Assembly (NCBI GenBank): GCA_934636715.1 | Contig: CAKUBE010000012.1 | Coordinates: 1-58,919, forward strand | Length of the DNA: 58,919 bases | Source: an uncultured Arachnia sp. | GTDB taxonomy: Bacteria; Actinomycetota; Actinomycetes; Propionibacteriales; Propionibacteriaceae | Direction of reading: 5' to 3' | Shown: positions 25,875 through 34,893 of the stretch, piece after piece | Layout of the letters: each line of letters starts with the position of its first letter | Numbering within the stretch: position 1 is the first letter of the stretch | Position numbers and translations under genes: made by a program | Notes under the pieces: generated by a model | What the model saw: the letters and a program-made list of their open reading frames with translations, nothing else | Databases searched by the model: none | Told to the model about the DNA's origin: nothing

Positions 25875-27065
25875 TTACTCTCCCAGGATTCCCTGGACGA
25901 AGCCCTCGGGGTCGAACGGGGCCAGGTCGTCGACGCCCTCTCCCAAGCCGACGAGCTTGACGGGGACGCCCAGCTCGCGCTGGACCTGGACTACGATGCC
26001 GCCCTTGGCGGAGCCGTCGAGCTTGGTGAGCACGATGCCGGTCACATCGACGACCTCGGCGAAGATCCGCGCCTGGGTCATGCCGTTCTGGCCGGTGGTG
26101 GCGTCGAGGACGAGCAGCACCTCGGTGACGGGGGCCTTCTTCTCGATGACGCGCTTGACCTTGCCGAGCTCGTCCATCAGGCCGGTCTTGGTGTGCAGGC
26201 GGCCGGCGGTGTCGACGAGGACGACGTCGGTGCCGTCCGCGACACCCTTGGCGACAGCGTCGAACGCGACCGACGCGGGGTCGGCTCCGTCGACGTCGCT
26301 GCGGACCGTCTCCACGCCCACGCGCTCGCCCCACGTGGCGAGCTGTTCGGCGGCCGCGGCGCGGAAGGTGTCGGCGGCACCCAGGACGACGGACTTGCCG
26401 TCGGCGACGAGCACGCGCGCCAGCTTGCCGACGGTGGTCGTCTTGCCCGTGCCGTTCACGCCGACCACCAGCACCACGGCGGGGTCGCCATCGGCGGCCG
26501 GGGTCAGGTTCAACGAGCGATCCACGCCCGGGTCCACGAGTCGAAGCAGCTCGGCGCGCAGCACCTCGCGGGCCTTCGCGGGGTCGGCAACGCCGTCGAC
26601 GGCGAGTTGCTTGCGCAGCGCGTCGGTCAGCTCCGTCGCGGGGCCGACGCCGAGGTCCGAGGTGATGAGCGTCATCTCGAAGTCGTCCCACACGTCCGCG
26701 TCGATCTTGTCGACCGACAGCAGGTCCGCGAGCGCGCGCGCCAGCGCGTTGTTGCTGGACGACAGCCGACGGCGCAGCCTGGCCCAGCGCGACAGCGGCG
26801 CCTCGGGCTCGTCGAGCGCCGGGGCCGAAGGCTCGACGACCTCGGGCTCAGGAACCGCAGGGGCCGGCTCGATCTCGGCCGAGGGAGCGCCTGGCTCCTC
26901 CGCGGGTTCGGGGGTCGGTTCCTCGACCGACGGCGTCAGCTCCGGCTTGGTCTGCGCCTGCAGCTCCCGCTGCCTGCGGCCGTCCAGGGTGATGACGACG
27001 GCGCCCACCACGAGCGCGATTCCGATGATGGCAACTACGGTCCAGAAGATCCACACGGCTGACAT
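25875..27065 (-). CDS. ftsY: signal recognition particle receptor FtsY
   Basis: FtsY is the SRP receptor that docks Ffh-ribosome complexes at the membrane. The 396-residue protein has an N-terminal membrane anchor (VWIFWTVVAIIGIALVVGAV), a Pro/Glu-rich acidic linker (about 40-90), then the NG domain with GVNGTGKTTTVGKLAR, DTFRAAAAEQL, DTAGRLHTK and TKLDGSAKGG. A true membrane anchor rather than only a lipid-binding helix is usual in actinobacteria. ATG 27065 lacks a good ribosome binding site. The order smc, small membrane protein, ftsY matches many Gram-positive genomes. Confidence 0.97.
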   Translation of the reverse strand: MSAVWIFWTVVAIIGIALVVGAVVITLDGRRQRELQAQTKPELTPSVEEPTPEPAEEPGAPSAEIEPAPAVPEPEVVEPSAPALDEPEAPLSRWARLRRRLSSSNNALARALADLLSVDKIDADVWDDFEMTLITSDLGVGPATELTDALRKQLAVDGVADPAKAREVLRAELLRLVDPGVDRSLNLTPAADGDPAVVLVVGVNGTGKTTTVGKLARVLVADGKSVVLGAADTFRAAAAEQLATWGERVGVETVRSDVDGADPASVAFDAVAKGVADGTDVVLVDTAGRLHTKTGLMDELGKVKRVIEKKAPVTEVLLVLDATTGQNGMTQARIFAEVVDVTGIVLTKLDGSAKGGIVVQVQRELGVPVKLVGLGEGVDDLAPFDPEGFVQGILGE

Positions 27066-27108
27066 CCTAACGGCGCGGGCTCACCCAGCCCGATTCGGCT
27101 TCCCCGGG

Positions 27109-27315
27109 TCAGCGGGCCGAGACGCGCTCCTCGATCCGCTCGATGAACCGGGGCACCTGCCCGCGGGCGCTCATGTGCATCTCCGCCGCTTCGGCGAGTT
27201 GGTTCAGCTTCTGCCGCTTGAGGGTGACATGCCCCGACGAGACAGCGACAACGAGAAAGACGGCCACCGCAAGGAGGATGACCAGGAGCACCGCGAGGAC
27301 GGCCGCGAGCGACAT
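27109..27315 (-). CDS. small single-span membrane protein
   Basis: This 68-residue protein has an N-terminal membrane helix (AAVLAVLLVILLAVAVFLVV) and a short basic, helical cytoplasmic part (LKRQKLNQLAEAAEMH). ATG 27315 is preceded by AAAGG six bases upstream, good evidence that it is expressed. I do not know its function or family. It sits between smc and ftsY on the same strand, suggesting membrane-associated housekeeping. Confidence 0.65.
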   Translation of the reverse strand: MSLAAVLAVLLVILLAVAVFLVVAVSSGHVTLKRQKLNQLAEAAEMHMSARGQVPRFIERIEERVSAR

Positions 27316-27428
27316 GAGAGACCTTTCGAGGGGACGGCATTCTTAGGGTCGTCAACAAGTCTGCCACCGTCGTCGGACCGGATCGAATCGACACGCGCGG
27401 CGCACCGATTCTGAGACGGCGGTCGCGG

Positions 27429-30400
27429 TTAGTCCGTATGGAGGCGCTGGCTGACGACGGTGGAGATGCCGTCGCCGCGCATCGTCACGCCGTAGAGCGA
27501 GTCGGCGATCTCCATCGTGCGCTTCTGATGCGTGATCACCAGAAGCTGCGAGTTGGCGCGCAGTTCCTCGTAGATGCTCAACAGGCGGCCGAGATTCGCG
27601 TCGTCGAGCGCCGCCTCCACCTCGTCGAGGATGTAGAACGGGCTGGGACGCGCGATGAACAGGGATACCAGGAACGCGACGGCGACCAGCGAGCGCTCGC
27701 CGCCGGAGAGGAGCGACAGGCGCTTCACCTGCTTGCCCGCGGGGCGGGCCTCAACCTCGACGCCCGTGGTCAGCCAGTCCCCCGGGTCGGTGAGGATCAG
27801 CTTGCCCTCGCCGCCCGGGAAGAGGCGGCTGAAGACCTCGCCGAAGCTCTTCTCGACGTCGCGGTAGGCGGCCTCGAAGACCTCCTGCACGCGCTTGTCG
27901 ACCTCCGCGACGATGTCCAGCAGATCGGTCCTCGTCTGGCGCAGATCCTCCAGCTGCTCGGCGAGGAACTGGTGACGAGCGGTCATCGCCTCGAACTCCT
28001 CGAGGGCAAGCGGATTCACGCGGCCGAGGATGGCGAGGTTGCGCTCGGCGGCGCGCAGCCGGGACTGCTGGCGGTCGCGGTCGTAGGCGACGGGCTCCGG
28101 CGCCTCGTCCTCGTCCGTGAGCGCGGTGCCGTCCGGCCTTGTCAGCACGGGAACGAGCTGGTCGGGGCCGTACTCGGAGACGAGTTGCTCGGGCTCGAGG
28201 CCCAGCTCGCTCAGCGCCCTGTCGGTCAGCTGCTCGATGCGCATCCGGAACTCGATCCGCACCATCTCGTCGCGGTGGGCGCCGCGGACGATCTCGTCGA
28301 GCCGGCTCGCGGCCGCCTTCGCCTCATGCCGGGCCCGCGTGGTGCCCGCCTCCGCCTCGCGCCGAGCCTGGTCGGCGGCGTCGCGCTGCGCCGTCGCCCG
28401 CTGCCGCGCGATCTCGACCAGATCCGCGACGCGCAACGCCGCCTCGTGCACGGCCCGCGCCACCTCGGCCTCGCGACGCAACTGCTCCGCCCGCGCCTGG
28501 GCCTTCGCGCGCGACTGCCGCTCGTGCTGGGCCGCCCGCTGCAGCGCGTCGGCCCTCCCCGCGATGGCCTTCAGCTGCTCCTCGATGCTGCGCAGCGCGA
28601 GGCGCGCATCCATCTCGGCCTGGCGCGCCCTGCGCGCCTCCGCCGCCTTCTGGTCGCGCTCCCCCGCGTCCGGCTCCGCGATGTCCTCCTCCGCCGACGC
28701 CGCCTCCAGGCGCGCGGTGAGCTCCGCGAGCTGCTCCTCGTCCCGTGCCCGGGCCGCGGTGGCGGCGACCATCGCCTCGGACAGCCGCTCCGCCTCCTTC
28801 ATCGCCGTGGCCTGGGCCTGCCGGAACGAGCCGAGCTGATCCGCGACGGCGGCCAGCTTCGCGTCGGAGTCGTGCAGCGCCGCCAGCGCCGCCTCCTCGT
28901 CGGCGCGCGCCCCGACGAGTGCGGACGCGGCACGCTCCGCCTCGAACCGCAGCCGCTGCGCCTCGTGGTCGGCTTCCGCGAGCGCGCCCTCGGCCTCCGC
29001 CAGCTGCGCATGCAGTTCGAGCAGCGACGGCGCGGCCGCGGACCCACCCGCGACCAGCCAGGCCGACACCCACTCGCCCGCTCGGGTCACCGCGACGAGG
29101 GCCGGATCGGCGGCGATGACAGCGGCGGCCGCCGCGGCGTCCTCGACGGCGACCACACCGTCCAGCAGCCGGTCCAGCGCGCCGGACAACTCCGGCGGCG
29201 CCGACACCAGCGCCCTGGCGGCGAGGCCGGGCACCGGTCGCAAGCCTCCCGCGGGCACGCCGGCAACCACCAGCGGCGCCCGGCCCAACTCGCGCTCGGC
29301 GAGGTACCCGACGGCCCCGACCGCGCCGTCGAGCCCCTGCACAACCACCGCCTCGGCCGCGCCGCGGAGGGCCGCATCGACCGCGGCCTCCCAGCCGGCC
29401 TCGACGGCGAGCTGGTCGCTCAGCCGCCCGAGGACCTCCGCGCGGCCGGAACCCAGCAGCTCCGCCGCGCCGTCCCTGCGCTCGCTCATCAGCCGCAGCG
29501 CCTCGACCCGCGCGCCCAGGGCGGCGCGTGACTTCGCGTTGTCGGCCTCCCGCGCCTTGACCGCGTGGGCCTCGGCGGCGGCGGCCTCGACGACGGCCGC
29601 GGCCTTCTCATAGACGGCGTCGAGGTCGGACTCCGAGGCGCCGAGCCCCGCGAGCGACGACTCGGTCTCGTGGTAGCGGCGCCCGGCCTGCTCGGCCCGC
29701 GCCTCCGCCTCGCCGCGGCGGGTCTCCAGGCGGGAGACCTCCTCGCCGGAGGCCTCGAGGCGCGCCTGCGTGCTGGACACCCGGCCCGCGAGGCGCGCGA
29801 GGCCCTCGCGGCGGTCGGCGATGGCGCGCAGCGCGGCGCTGTAGGCCTGCTCCGCGGCGGAATGCTCGTGCTCGGCGCCGCCCCGCCGCAGCGTCGCATC
29901 GGTCAGCGCCCCGTTGGCGGCGTCGGCGTCAGCGCGCAGGGCGTTCTCGCGGGAACGGATCTCCGCGGCCTCGGCCTCGAGTGCTTCAGGGTCGCGCCCG
30001 CCGACGTCGAGGGCCGGCTGGTTCTCCCCCATCCGCATGCGCTCGGCGGAGATCGAGATGGTGGTGCCGACGCGCTCCCGCAGGGCGGCGAGCGCGTACC
30101 ACTGCTCCTGCGCGGCGTCGAAGTCCGTAGCGGCGGCGCGGAGCCTGCGCTCGGCGGCCTCCTCGCCGGCCTGGGCCTGGGCAACAGCCTGCTCGGCCCG
30201 AGCCCGCGCCTCGGCCGCGGCCGCCTCGTCGGCGAGCTCTGCCGCGAGCTGCGCCTGTGCCGTGGCCAGGTCGTCGGCGAGGAGGCGGGCCTTCGCGTCG
30301 CGCAGCTCGGCCTGAATGACCGCGGCCTTGCGCGCGGCCTGGGCCTGACGACCCAGTGGCTTCAACTGGCGCTGCAGCTCGGCGACCAGGTCCTGCAGCC

Positions 30401-30968
30401 GCTCCAGGTTCGCCTTGGTCGCCTCCAGCTTCCGCAGCGCCTTCTCCTTGCGCTTGCGGTGCTTGAGGACGCCGGCGGCCTCCTCGATGAATCCTCGCCG
30501 CGACTCCGGCGTCGCCTGCAGGATGGCGTCCAGCTGGCCCTGCCCGACGATGACGTGCATCTCGCGCCCGATCCCGGAATCGCTCAGCAGCTCCTGGACG
30601 TCGAGCAGGCGCGCGGTGGCACCGTTGATGGCGTACTCGCTGCCCCCGCTGCGGAACATCGTGCGGGTGATGGTGACCTCGGTGTACTCGATCGGCAGCG
30701 CGCCGTCGGAGTTGTCGATGGTCAACTCGACCTCCGCGCGGCCGAGCGGCGCGCGCTTCGTCGTTCCCGCGAAGATGACGTCCTCCATCTTGCCGCCGCG
30801 GAGCGACTTCGCCCCCTGCTCGCCCATCACCCAGCTGAGCGCATCCACCACGTTCGACTTGCCCGACCCGTTCGGCCCGACGACGCACGTGATTCCCGGC
30901 TCGAACACCAGCGTCGTGGCCGAGGCGAAGGACTTGAACCCGCGCAGGGTGAGCTTCTTGAGGTACAT
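27429..30968 (-). CDS. smc: chromosome segregation protein SMC
   Basis: SMC dimers compact and segregate the chromosome. The 1179-residue protein has the N-terminal Walker A (GPNGSGKSNVVDALSWVMGE), a long coiled coil rich in Ala/Glu/Arg and a hinge in the middle (about 500-650). A second coil follows, then the C-terminal signature LLSGGERSLVAVAFLVS with Walker B FYILDEVEAALDDAN. ATG 30968 gives the invariant start MYLKKLTLRGFKSFA. The coil is unusually alanine- and arginine-rich, as expected at this GC content. Confidence 0.97.
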   Translation of the reverse strand: MYLKKLTLRGFKSFASATTLVFEPGITCVVGPNGSGKSNVVDALSWVMGEQGAKSLRGGKMEDVIFAGTTKRAPLGRAEVELTIDNSDGALPIEYTEVTITRTMFRSGGSEYAINGATARLLDVQELLSDSGIGREMHVIVGQGQLDAILQATPESRRGFIEEAAGVLKHRKRKEKALRKLEATKANLERLQDLVAELQRQLKPLGRQAQAARKAAVIQAELRDAKARLLADDLATAQAQLAAELADEAAAAEARARAEQAVAQAQAGEEAAERRLRAAATDFDAAQEQWYALAALRERVGTTISISAERMRMGENQPALDVGGRDPEALEAEAAEIRSRENALRADADAANGALTDATLRRGGAEHEHSAAEQAYSAALRAIADRREGLARLAGRVSSTQARLEASGEEVSRLETRRGEAEARAEQAGRRYHETESSLAGLGASESDLDAVYEKAAAVVEAAAAEAHAVKAREADNAKSRAALGARVEALRLMSERRDGAAELLGSGRAEVLGRLSDQLAVEAGWEAAVDAALRGAAEAVVVQGLDGAVGAVGYLAERELGRAPLVVAGVPAGGLRPVPGLAARALVSAPPELSGALDRLLDGVVAVEDAAAAAAVIAADPALVAVTRAGEWVSAWLVAGGSAAAPSLLELHAQLAEAEGALAEADHEAQRLRFEAERAASALVGARADEEAALAALHDSDAKLAAVADQLGSFRQAQATAMKEAERLSEAMVAATAARARDEEQLAELTARLEAASAEEDIAEPDAGERDQKAAEARRARQAEMDARLALRSIEEQLKAIAGRADALQRAAQHERQSRAKAQARAEQLRREAEVARAVHEAALRVADLVEIARQRATAQRDAADQARREAEAGTTRARHEAKAAASRLDEIVRGAHRDEMVRIEFRMRIEQLTDRALSELGLEPEQLVSEYGPDQLVPVLTRPDGTALTDEDEAPEPVAYDRDRQQSRLRAAERNLAILGRVNPLALEEFEAMTARHQFLAEQLEDLRQTRTDLLDIVAEVDKRVQEVFEAAYRDVEKSFGEVFSRLFPGGEGKLILTDPGDWLTTGVEVEARPAGKQVKRLSLLSGGERSLVAVAFLVSLFIARPSPFYILDEVEAALDDANLGRLLSIYEELRANSQLLVITHQKRTMEIADSLYGVTMRGDGISTVVSQRLHTD

Positions 30969-30970
30969 GG

Positions 30971-31540
30971 CTAGCGCGGCGCCTCCGTGGCGGCGGCCTC
31001 GAGCCGGTGGCTGCGGACCGCGCGGAAGGTCCAGAACTTGTTGAGCAGGAAGCTGACCGGCAGCGTGCCGACGATCATGATGAGCTGCGCCCAGTAGAGC
31101 TTCGTGCGGAGTCCGGTCGAGTTGTCGAAGATGTGGCTCGGCAGCTCGAGCGGAGATCGGTCCCACATCAACGCCGTCAGCAGCACCATGCCGATCCCCT
31201 GCGCGGCGAGGCCGACGGTGAGGAACGGCCAGTACTCGCGCCACCAGCCCGCGTGGGTGTGCGAAGCGAACGTCCAACGTCGGTTGAGCTGGAAGTTGAA
31301 GAGGTTCGCGACGAGGAACGCCACCATGCTCATCACGTGGTACCAGCGGATGTTGAACGGGGTGCCAGGGATCGACCACCAGGCACCCTCGCCGTGCGCG
31401 GAACCCGGCCAGACGATCGGGAATCCGTGGCGCTGCACCCAGATGACCGCCATGTTGACGAGCACCCCGGAGCCGCCCACGAAGCCGAACTTCACGAACT
31501 GCCAGAGCGACCGGCGCTGCCGGGCGGAGAGCCCGCTCAC
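30971..31540 (-). CDS. GtrA-family membrane protein
   Basis: This 189-residue protein has four predicted membrane helices: FGFVGGSGVLVNMAVIWVQ, HVMSMVAFLVANLFNFQLNR, FLTVGLAAQGIGMVLLTAL and LIMIVGTLPVSFLLNKFWTF. This is the GtrA/DPMS layout, in which proteins move or assist polyprenyl-linked sugars across the membrane for surface polysaccharides. GTG 31540 is preferred over ATG 31603 because GAGGG lies seven bases upstream. The gene ends two bases before smc, an unusual neighbour, and may provide smc with its transcript. Confidence 0.87.
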   Translation of the reverse strand: MSGLSARQRRSLWQFVKFGFVGGSGVLVNMAVIWVQRHGFPIVWPGSAHGEGAWWSIPGTPFNIRWYHVMSMVAFLVANLFNFQLNRRWTFASHTHAGWWREYWPFLTVGLAAQGIGMVLLTALMWDRSPLELPSHIFDNSTGLRTKLYWAQLIMIVGTLPVSFLLNKFWTFRAVRSHRLEAAATEAPR

Positions 31541-31665
31541 CGCGTCGCCCTCGCGGGGCTTCGCCGGCTGCGTGCGCTCATCGGGGCCGCCTCTCCTTAA
31601 CATGTCGACTAGCGAAGACCCGACTGTACCGCCGAGGGGCGGTGTCGCTCCCGCTGCCGTACACG

Positions 31666-31724
31666 AATCTGCGTTGGTTCACTCAGCTGTGCGTAGTGCA
31701 CAGCTCGTACAGCCTACGCAGATT
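31666..31724 (-). terminator. nested hairpin after the SAP-domain gene
   Basis: The outer arms aatctgcgt (31666-31674) and acgcagatt (31716-31724) enclose an inner hairpin agctgtgc/gcacagct (31685-31692 and 31698-31705). The structure lies 26 bp past the stop of the SAP-domain gene and could be its terminator or an RNA element. Confidence 0.5.
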
Positions 31725-31749
31725 TGCGTTCGGGCCCATCGACGATTGG

Positions 31750-32319
31750 TCATCGTTCATCGACCGGACGCGAGCGGTAGTCCCGCCACGCAGCCCGCAT
31801 GTCCTCGCGGCTACCGCCGGGGTTCGCCTCGTACCACGCCCGAGTGAAGCGGTTGTACTCGAACTGACGATCGATGCCGCGTTGCGCCGTACCCCGCGTC
31901 GCGTGCCAGTGGTCGAGGGCGTCCTGCAACGTCCTCGTGCCATCGGACTCCGCAAAGAATGCCCTCATCTCGGCGTCGAAGTGGAATCCCTCGCCCGCTT
32001 GCTCGATCATCCACGCCCGCACGACTTGACTGCACCGCTGACCCGGCGGAATCACCGTCTCCGGCGAGAGGATGCCTGCGAGTTGGTGCGCGCCGCCGCG
32101 CTTCGGGGTCGCGGGTTCGACGAACTCGCGCCCATCGAGTCTCGCGGCGATCCGGTCCGCCAACAGGTCTTTGCCGCCAGAGACCCGGATGCCGAGGACC
32201 CGAGCGAACCCCGCGAGTTCTTCCCTCAACCAGTACCAACGCTGGAACTCCTCGGCAGAAATGCTGGGGTCGAGAGCGGGACGAGCATCGCCGACAAACG
32301 ATGAGCCAGTGCCGGTCAC
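31750..32319 (-). CDS. SAP-domain protein with C-terminal DUF6434-like region
   Basis: This 189-residue protein has a SAP-like helix-turn-helix (LREELAGFARVLGIRVSGGK, then DLLADRIAARLDG), a motif that binds DNA or RNA. The C-terminal block FHFDAEMRAFFAESDG...EYNRFTRAWYEANPGG matches what I know as DUF6434. Its function is unknown. GTG 32319 overlaps the stop of the macrodomain gene as GTGA, so the two are made together. Confidence 0.8.
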   Translation of the reverse strand: MTGTGSSFVGDARPALDPSISAEEFQRWYWLREELAGFARVLGIRVSGGKDLLADRIAARLDGREFVEPATPKRGGAHQLAGILSPETVIPPGQRCSQVVRAWMIEQAGEGFHFDAEMRAFFAESDGTRTLQDALDHWHATRGTAQRGIDRQFEYNRFTRAWYEANPGGSREDMRAAWRDYRSRPVDER

Positions 32320-32831
32320 TGCCGCGCCAACGCCTGGCGCAAGACGGCTGCGGTCTGCCGCGAGTAGCCCACCAGCACACAACGCTCGACCTGGGTAGGC
32401 GTGGCGCGTAGCGTCTCCACCGCGGCACGGGCCGCGTCCTCCAGCGGCCAGCCGTAGGCTCCGGCAGAGACCAGTGGAAACGCGATCGATGTCGCGCCCA
32501 GGTCGTCGGCCACCGCCAGTGCATGGGCGTAGCAGGAGTCCAGCTGGCGGCGGTCGCCCCGTCCGTGGATCGGTCCGACGACGTGGATCACCCAACGCGC
32601 CGGCAGATCTCCGGCGGTGGTCCAGCCCGCCTGCCCGGTTGGAAGGCCGCCGGGAAACCGCCGAATACAGTCGGCCAGGATCGTCGGCCCACCCGCGGCG
32701 TGGATTGCCCCGTCCACGCCACCGCCGCCGCGCATCCCGGCGTTTGCCGCGTTCACCACCGCGTCCACCTGCTGCCGGGTGATGTCACCCTGGATCACCT
32801 CAATGTCCATGGGGCCAGTCTGCCCGGTCAT
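32316..32831 (-). CDS. macrodomain protein (ADP-ribose-binding, MacroD-like)
   Basis: Macrodomains bind or remove ADP-ribose and hydrolyse O-acetyl-ADP-ribose. The 171-residue protein is a single macrodomain: IEVIQGDITRQQVDAVVNAA, then GGGGVDGAIHAAGG (the binding/catalytic loop of MacroD types) and SIAFPLVSAGAYGWP. ATG 32810 (MDIEVIQGD) is an alternative start; neither has a ribosome binding site. Coupling to the SAP-domain gene suggests a shared role in nucleic-acid-linked ADP-ribosyl signalling, which is inference. Confidence 0.9.
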   Translation of the reverse strand: MTGQTGPMDIEVIQGDITRQQVDAVVNAANAGMRGGGGVDGAIHAAGGPTILADCIRRFPGGLPTGQAGWTTAGDLPARWVIHVVGPIHGRGDRRQLDSCYAHALAVADDLGATSIAFPLVSAGAYGWPLEDAARAAVETLRATPTQVERCVLVGYSRQTAAVLRQALARQ

Positions 32832-32870
32832 AGAGGAACGTCGTGGATAGGAGCTGCATGGGAACCGGCC

Positions 32871-33323
32871 TTAGTCGAAGATGCGACCCAGGAGCGCCGC
32901 CTGGCCTCCCGCCACCACGTGGGCCTGCGCGAGCGGGACCCAGTACAGCTCGAAGCGAATATGCTCCCCGTCACCGTCGCCGTTCTCAAACGCCTCCCAA
33001 CGCTCGGGAAGCTCCTCACCGTCGACAGCGAGGAGGAAGTAGTACCGCTGATGGATCGCGTCCGCGTACGGCCGCATGTCGTACTCGCCGGTCCCCAGGC
33101 GACGAACGATGCGCAGGCCCTCGAGGCCGGTCTCCTCGTGGGCTTCGCGCAGCACCGCGCCCTCCGGCATCTCGCCGGGCCGGACCGTCCCCGCTGGGAC
33201 CTGGAGCCCGGCCTGGTCCCAGGGCTGGTCGGCGTGGCGCAGCACGACGATCCGCTCGTCGCGCACGATATAGGCGACGACCTTCTGCAGGCGGTCCACT
33301 GAATGCTCGGACGAGACGGTCAT
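32871..33323 (-). CDS. NUDIX hydrolase
   Basis: This 150-residue pyrophosphohydrolase has the complete Nudix box GTVRPGEMPEGAVLREAHEE followed by TGL, with the metal-binding glutamates present. Substrate specificity cannot be read; related proteins act on nucleoside diphosphate derivatives. ATG 33323 has GATAAT six bases upstream, consistent with a leaderless message; GGAGG also lies there but only one base from the ATG. It is separated by 39 bp from the macrodomain gene, on the same strand. Confidence 0.9.
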   Translation of the reverse strand: MTVSSEHSVDRLQKVVAYIVRDERIVVLRHADQPWDQAGLQVPAGTVRPGEMPEGAVLREAHEETGLEGLRIVRRLGTGEYDMRPYADAIHQRYYFLLAVDGEELPERWEAFENGDGDGEHIRFELYWVPLAQAHVVAGGQAALLGRIFD

Positions 33324-33329
33324 GCCTCC

Positions 33330-33335
33330 ATTATC
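33330..33335 (-). promoter_or_regulatory. -10 element before the NUDIX gene
   Basis: GATAAT (minus strand) ends six bases before ATG 33323. Confidence 0.45.
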
Positions 33336-33404
33336 CCGGAGCCGAGCTCCGGACGGGACGGCGGTCGCGGCCTACGACGCGAGAGCCGGAGACCCAGACC
33401 GCGG

Positions 33405-33842
33405 TCAGGTCGTCGAAGAGATGAAGGCCTCGCTGATCCAGCGCCGCTGTCGGCGGGTCTCCACCGCGCGCCGATGGTAGTGCGTCCGCACCCAGGCCAC
33501 GGCGTCGGCGGCAGGCACACCGCTCAGGACCGCGAGCACCGACAGCGCCGTTCCGGTGCGGCCGACGCCGCCGCCGCAGGCGACCTCGACCCGTTCCGTC
33601 GCCGCTCGTACGTGCGCCTCGCGGAGAGCGTCCAGAGCGTCCTCGGTGGAGTCCGGCAGTCGGAAGTCGCGCCAGCGCACCCAGCGGCAGGGCCAGTCCT
33701 CGATGCGCGGGTCGCGGCCCGCCAGGTAGACGCCGAACTCGGGATCGGTCCTGCCCTCGAACGACCTGCGCAGCCCGCGCGCTCGGACGCGGCGGCCGTC
33801 GGGGAACTCGACGATCCCGTCACCCGCGTCCCAGCTGCCCAT
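33405..33842 (-). CDS. dual-specificity/tyrosine phosphatase-like protein
   Basis: This 145-residue protein has the cysteine-phosphatase loop ACGGGVGRTGTALS (Cys-x5-Arg), with an acidic general-acid candidate in RLPDSTEDALD. The histidine usually before the cysteine is alanine, which could lower activity or reflect a subfamily. A beta-strand-rich N-terminal part (GIVEFPDGRRVRARGLRR) precedes it. ATG 33842 has TAGCCT six bases upstream, consistent with a leaderless transcript. Its substrate is unknown. Confidence 0.8.
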   Translation of the reverse strand: MGSWDAGDGIVEFPDGRRVRARGLRRSFEGRTDPEFGVYLAGRDPRIEDWPCRWVRWRDFRLPDSTEDALDALREAHVRAATERVEVACGGGVGRTGTALSVLAVLSGVPAADAVAWVRTHYHRRAVETRRQRRWISEAFISSTT

Positions 33843-33848
33843 GTCACC

Positions 33849-33854
33849 AGGCTA
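33849..33854 (-). promoter_or_regulatory. -10 element before the phosphatase gene
   Basis: TAGCCT (minus strand) ends six bases before ATG 33842, the layout seen at other leaderless genes here. Confidence 0.45.
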
Positions 33855-34059
33855 TCGCCGCGAGGCACGGCCTCGACGGATCGGCGGCGCGGGCAGCCGG
33901 CTCTGCTGAAGGTTCGACACTCGCCAGCCTTGGCGGCAGGCCCTTCATAGGTGCCGCATCGGGTCCGCCGGTCTTAGCCGCAGAGCACACCGTCACCGGC
34001 GCAATAGGCCGCCTACGATTCCGACCCGGTGGTCACGGCGATCCAGATGGGGGTGCGCG

Positions 34060-34893
34060 TCATCGGCGCGGCCTTCGTTGGCAACGCGGGCAGAAGTAGC
34101 TCGACCGGTTCATGAAGGGGCGGCGCACGATCGGGGTGCCGCACCGGCGACACGGCTCGCCCTCCTGCCCGTACGCGTCGAGCGAGCGGTCGAAGTACCC
34201 GGATTCGCCGTTGACGTGCACATACAGTGCATCGAACGACGTCCCGCCCTGCGCGAGCGCCTCGGCCATGACATCGGCAGCGGTCCTAATCAGGGCCGTC
34301 GCCTGGCGCGGGCCCAGCTCGTCGCCGGGGGTCTCGAAGTGCGTCCGCGCGCGCCAGAGGGTCTCGTCGGCGTAGATGTTGCCGATCCCGCTCACCAACC
34401 GTTGATCGAGCAGCGCGCGCTTCACCGCGGTGCGCCGCGTCCGGAGCCGACGGCCGACGTCTACCGCGTCAAACGCGGGGTCGAACGGGTCGAGCGCCAC
34501 GTGAGCGACCGGGCACGCGCCCTGTCCCGGGCGCCAGTCCAGCCCGCCGAACATCCGCTGGTCGACGAACCGGAGCTCGGCCCCGTCGTCGAGGAGGAAG
34601 AGGGCGCGCGTGTTGGGGAGCAGCGGGTCGCCGGTCTCGTTGATCCGGAACTGTCCGCTCATGCCCAGGTGGACGACCAGCGCGTCGTCGCCCAGTTCGA
34701 GCCACAGGTACTTGCCCCGGCGCCGGACCTCGTCGACGGTGCGGCCGGTCAGGTCGCGGACGAAGCCCTCCGGACCGACGGCGTGCGTGCGGACGGGCCG
34801 CGGGTGCAGCACCCGGACGGCCTCGATGGTCCGGCCCTTCGCATGGGTCTCGAGGCCGCGGCGCACGACCTCGACCTCGGGCAGTTCAGGCAC
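34060..34893 (-). CDS. mutM: formamidopyrimidine-DNA glycosylase (Fpg)
   Basis: MutM removes oxidised purines such as 8-oxoguanine and cleaves the abasic site. The 277-residue protein starts with the catalytic [14 protein letters not shown], where the mature N-terminal proline is the nucleophile. It has the lysine loop [11 protein letters not shown], the helix-two-turn-helix [10 protein letters not shown] and a C-terminal zinc finger (CRRCGTPI and FCPRCQ). GTG 34893 lies inside the 3' end of rnc, an 8-base overlap. It is the last gene of the DUF177-rpmF-rnc-mutM operon. Confidence 0.96.
   Translation of the reverse strand: MPELPEVEVVRRGLETHAKGRTIEAVRVLHPRPVRTHAVGPEGFVRDLTGRTVDEVRRRGKYLWLELGDDALVVHLGMSGQFRINETGDPLLPNTRALFLLDDGAELRFVDQRMFGGLDWRPGQGACPVAHVALDPFDPAFDAVDVGRRLRTRRTAVKRALLDQRLVSGIGNIYADETLWRARTHFETPGDELGPRQATALIRTAADVMAEALAQGGTSFDALYVHVNGESGYFDRSLDAYGQEGEPCRRCGTPIVRRPFMNRSSYFCPRCQRRPRR

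Noticed and set aside
25875..31379. Long plus-strand frames opposite ftsY and smc
   Set aside because: They are shadows: composition is biased to Arg/Ala/Gly and no motif is present, while the minus-strand genes are certain.
32316..32831. Reading the macrodomain as DarG of a DarTG toxin-antitoxin pair
   Set aside because: No DarT-like ADP-ribosyltransferase lies beside it, and the loop is MacroD-like. The partner is a SAP/DUF6434 protein.
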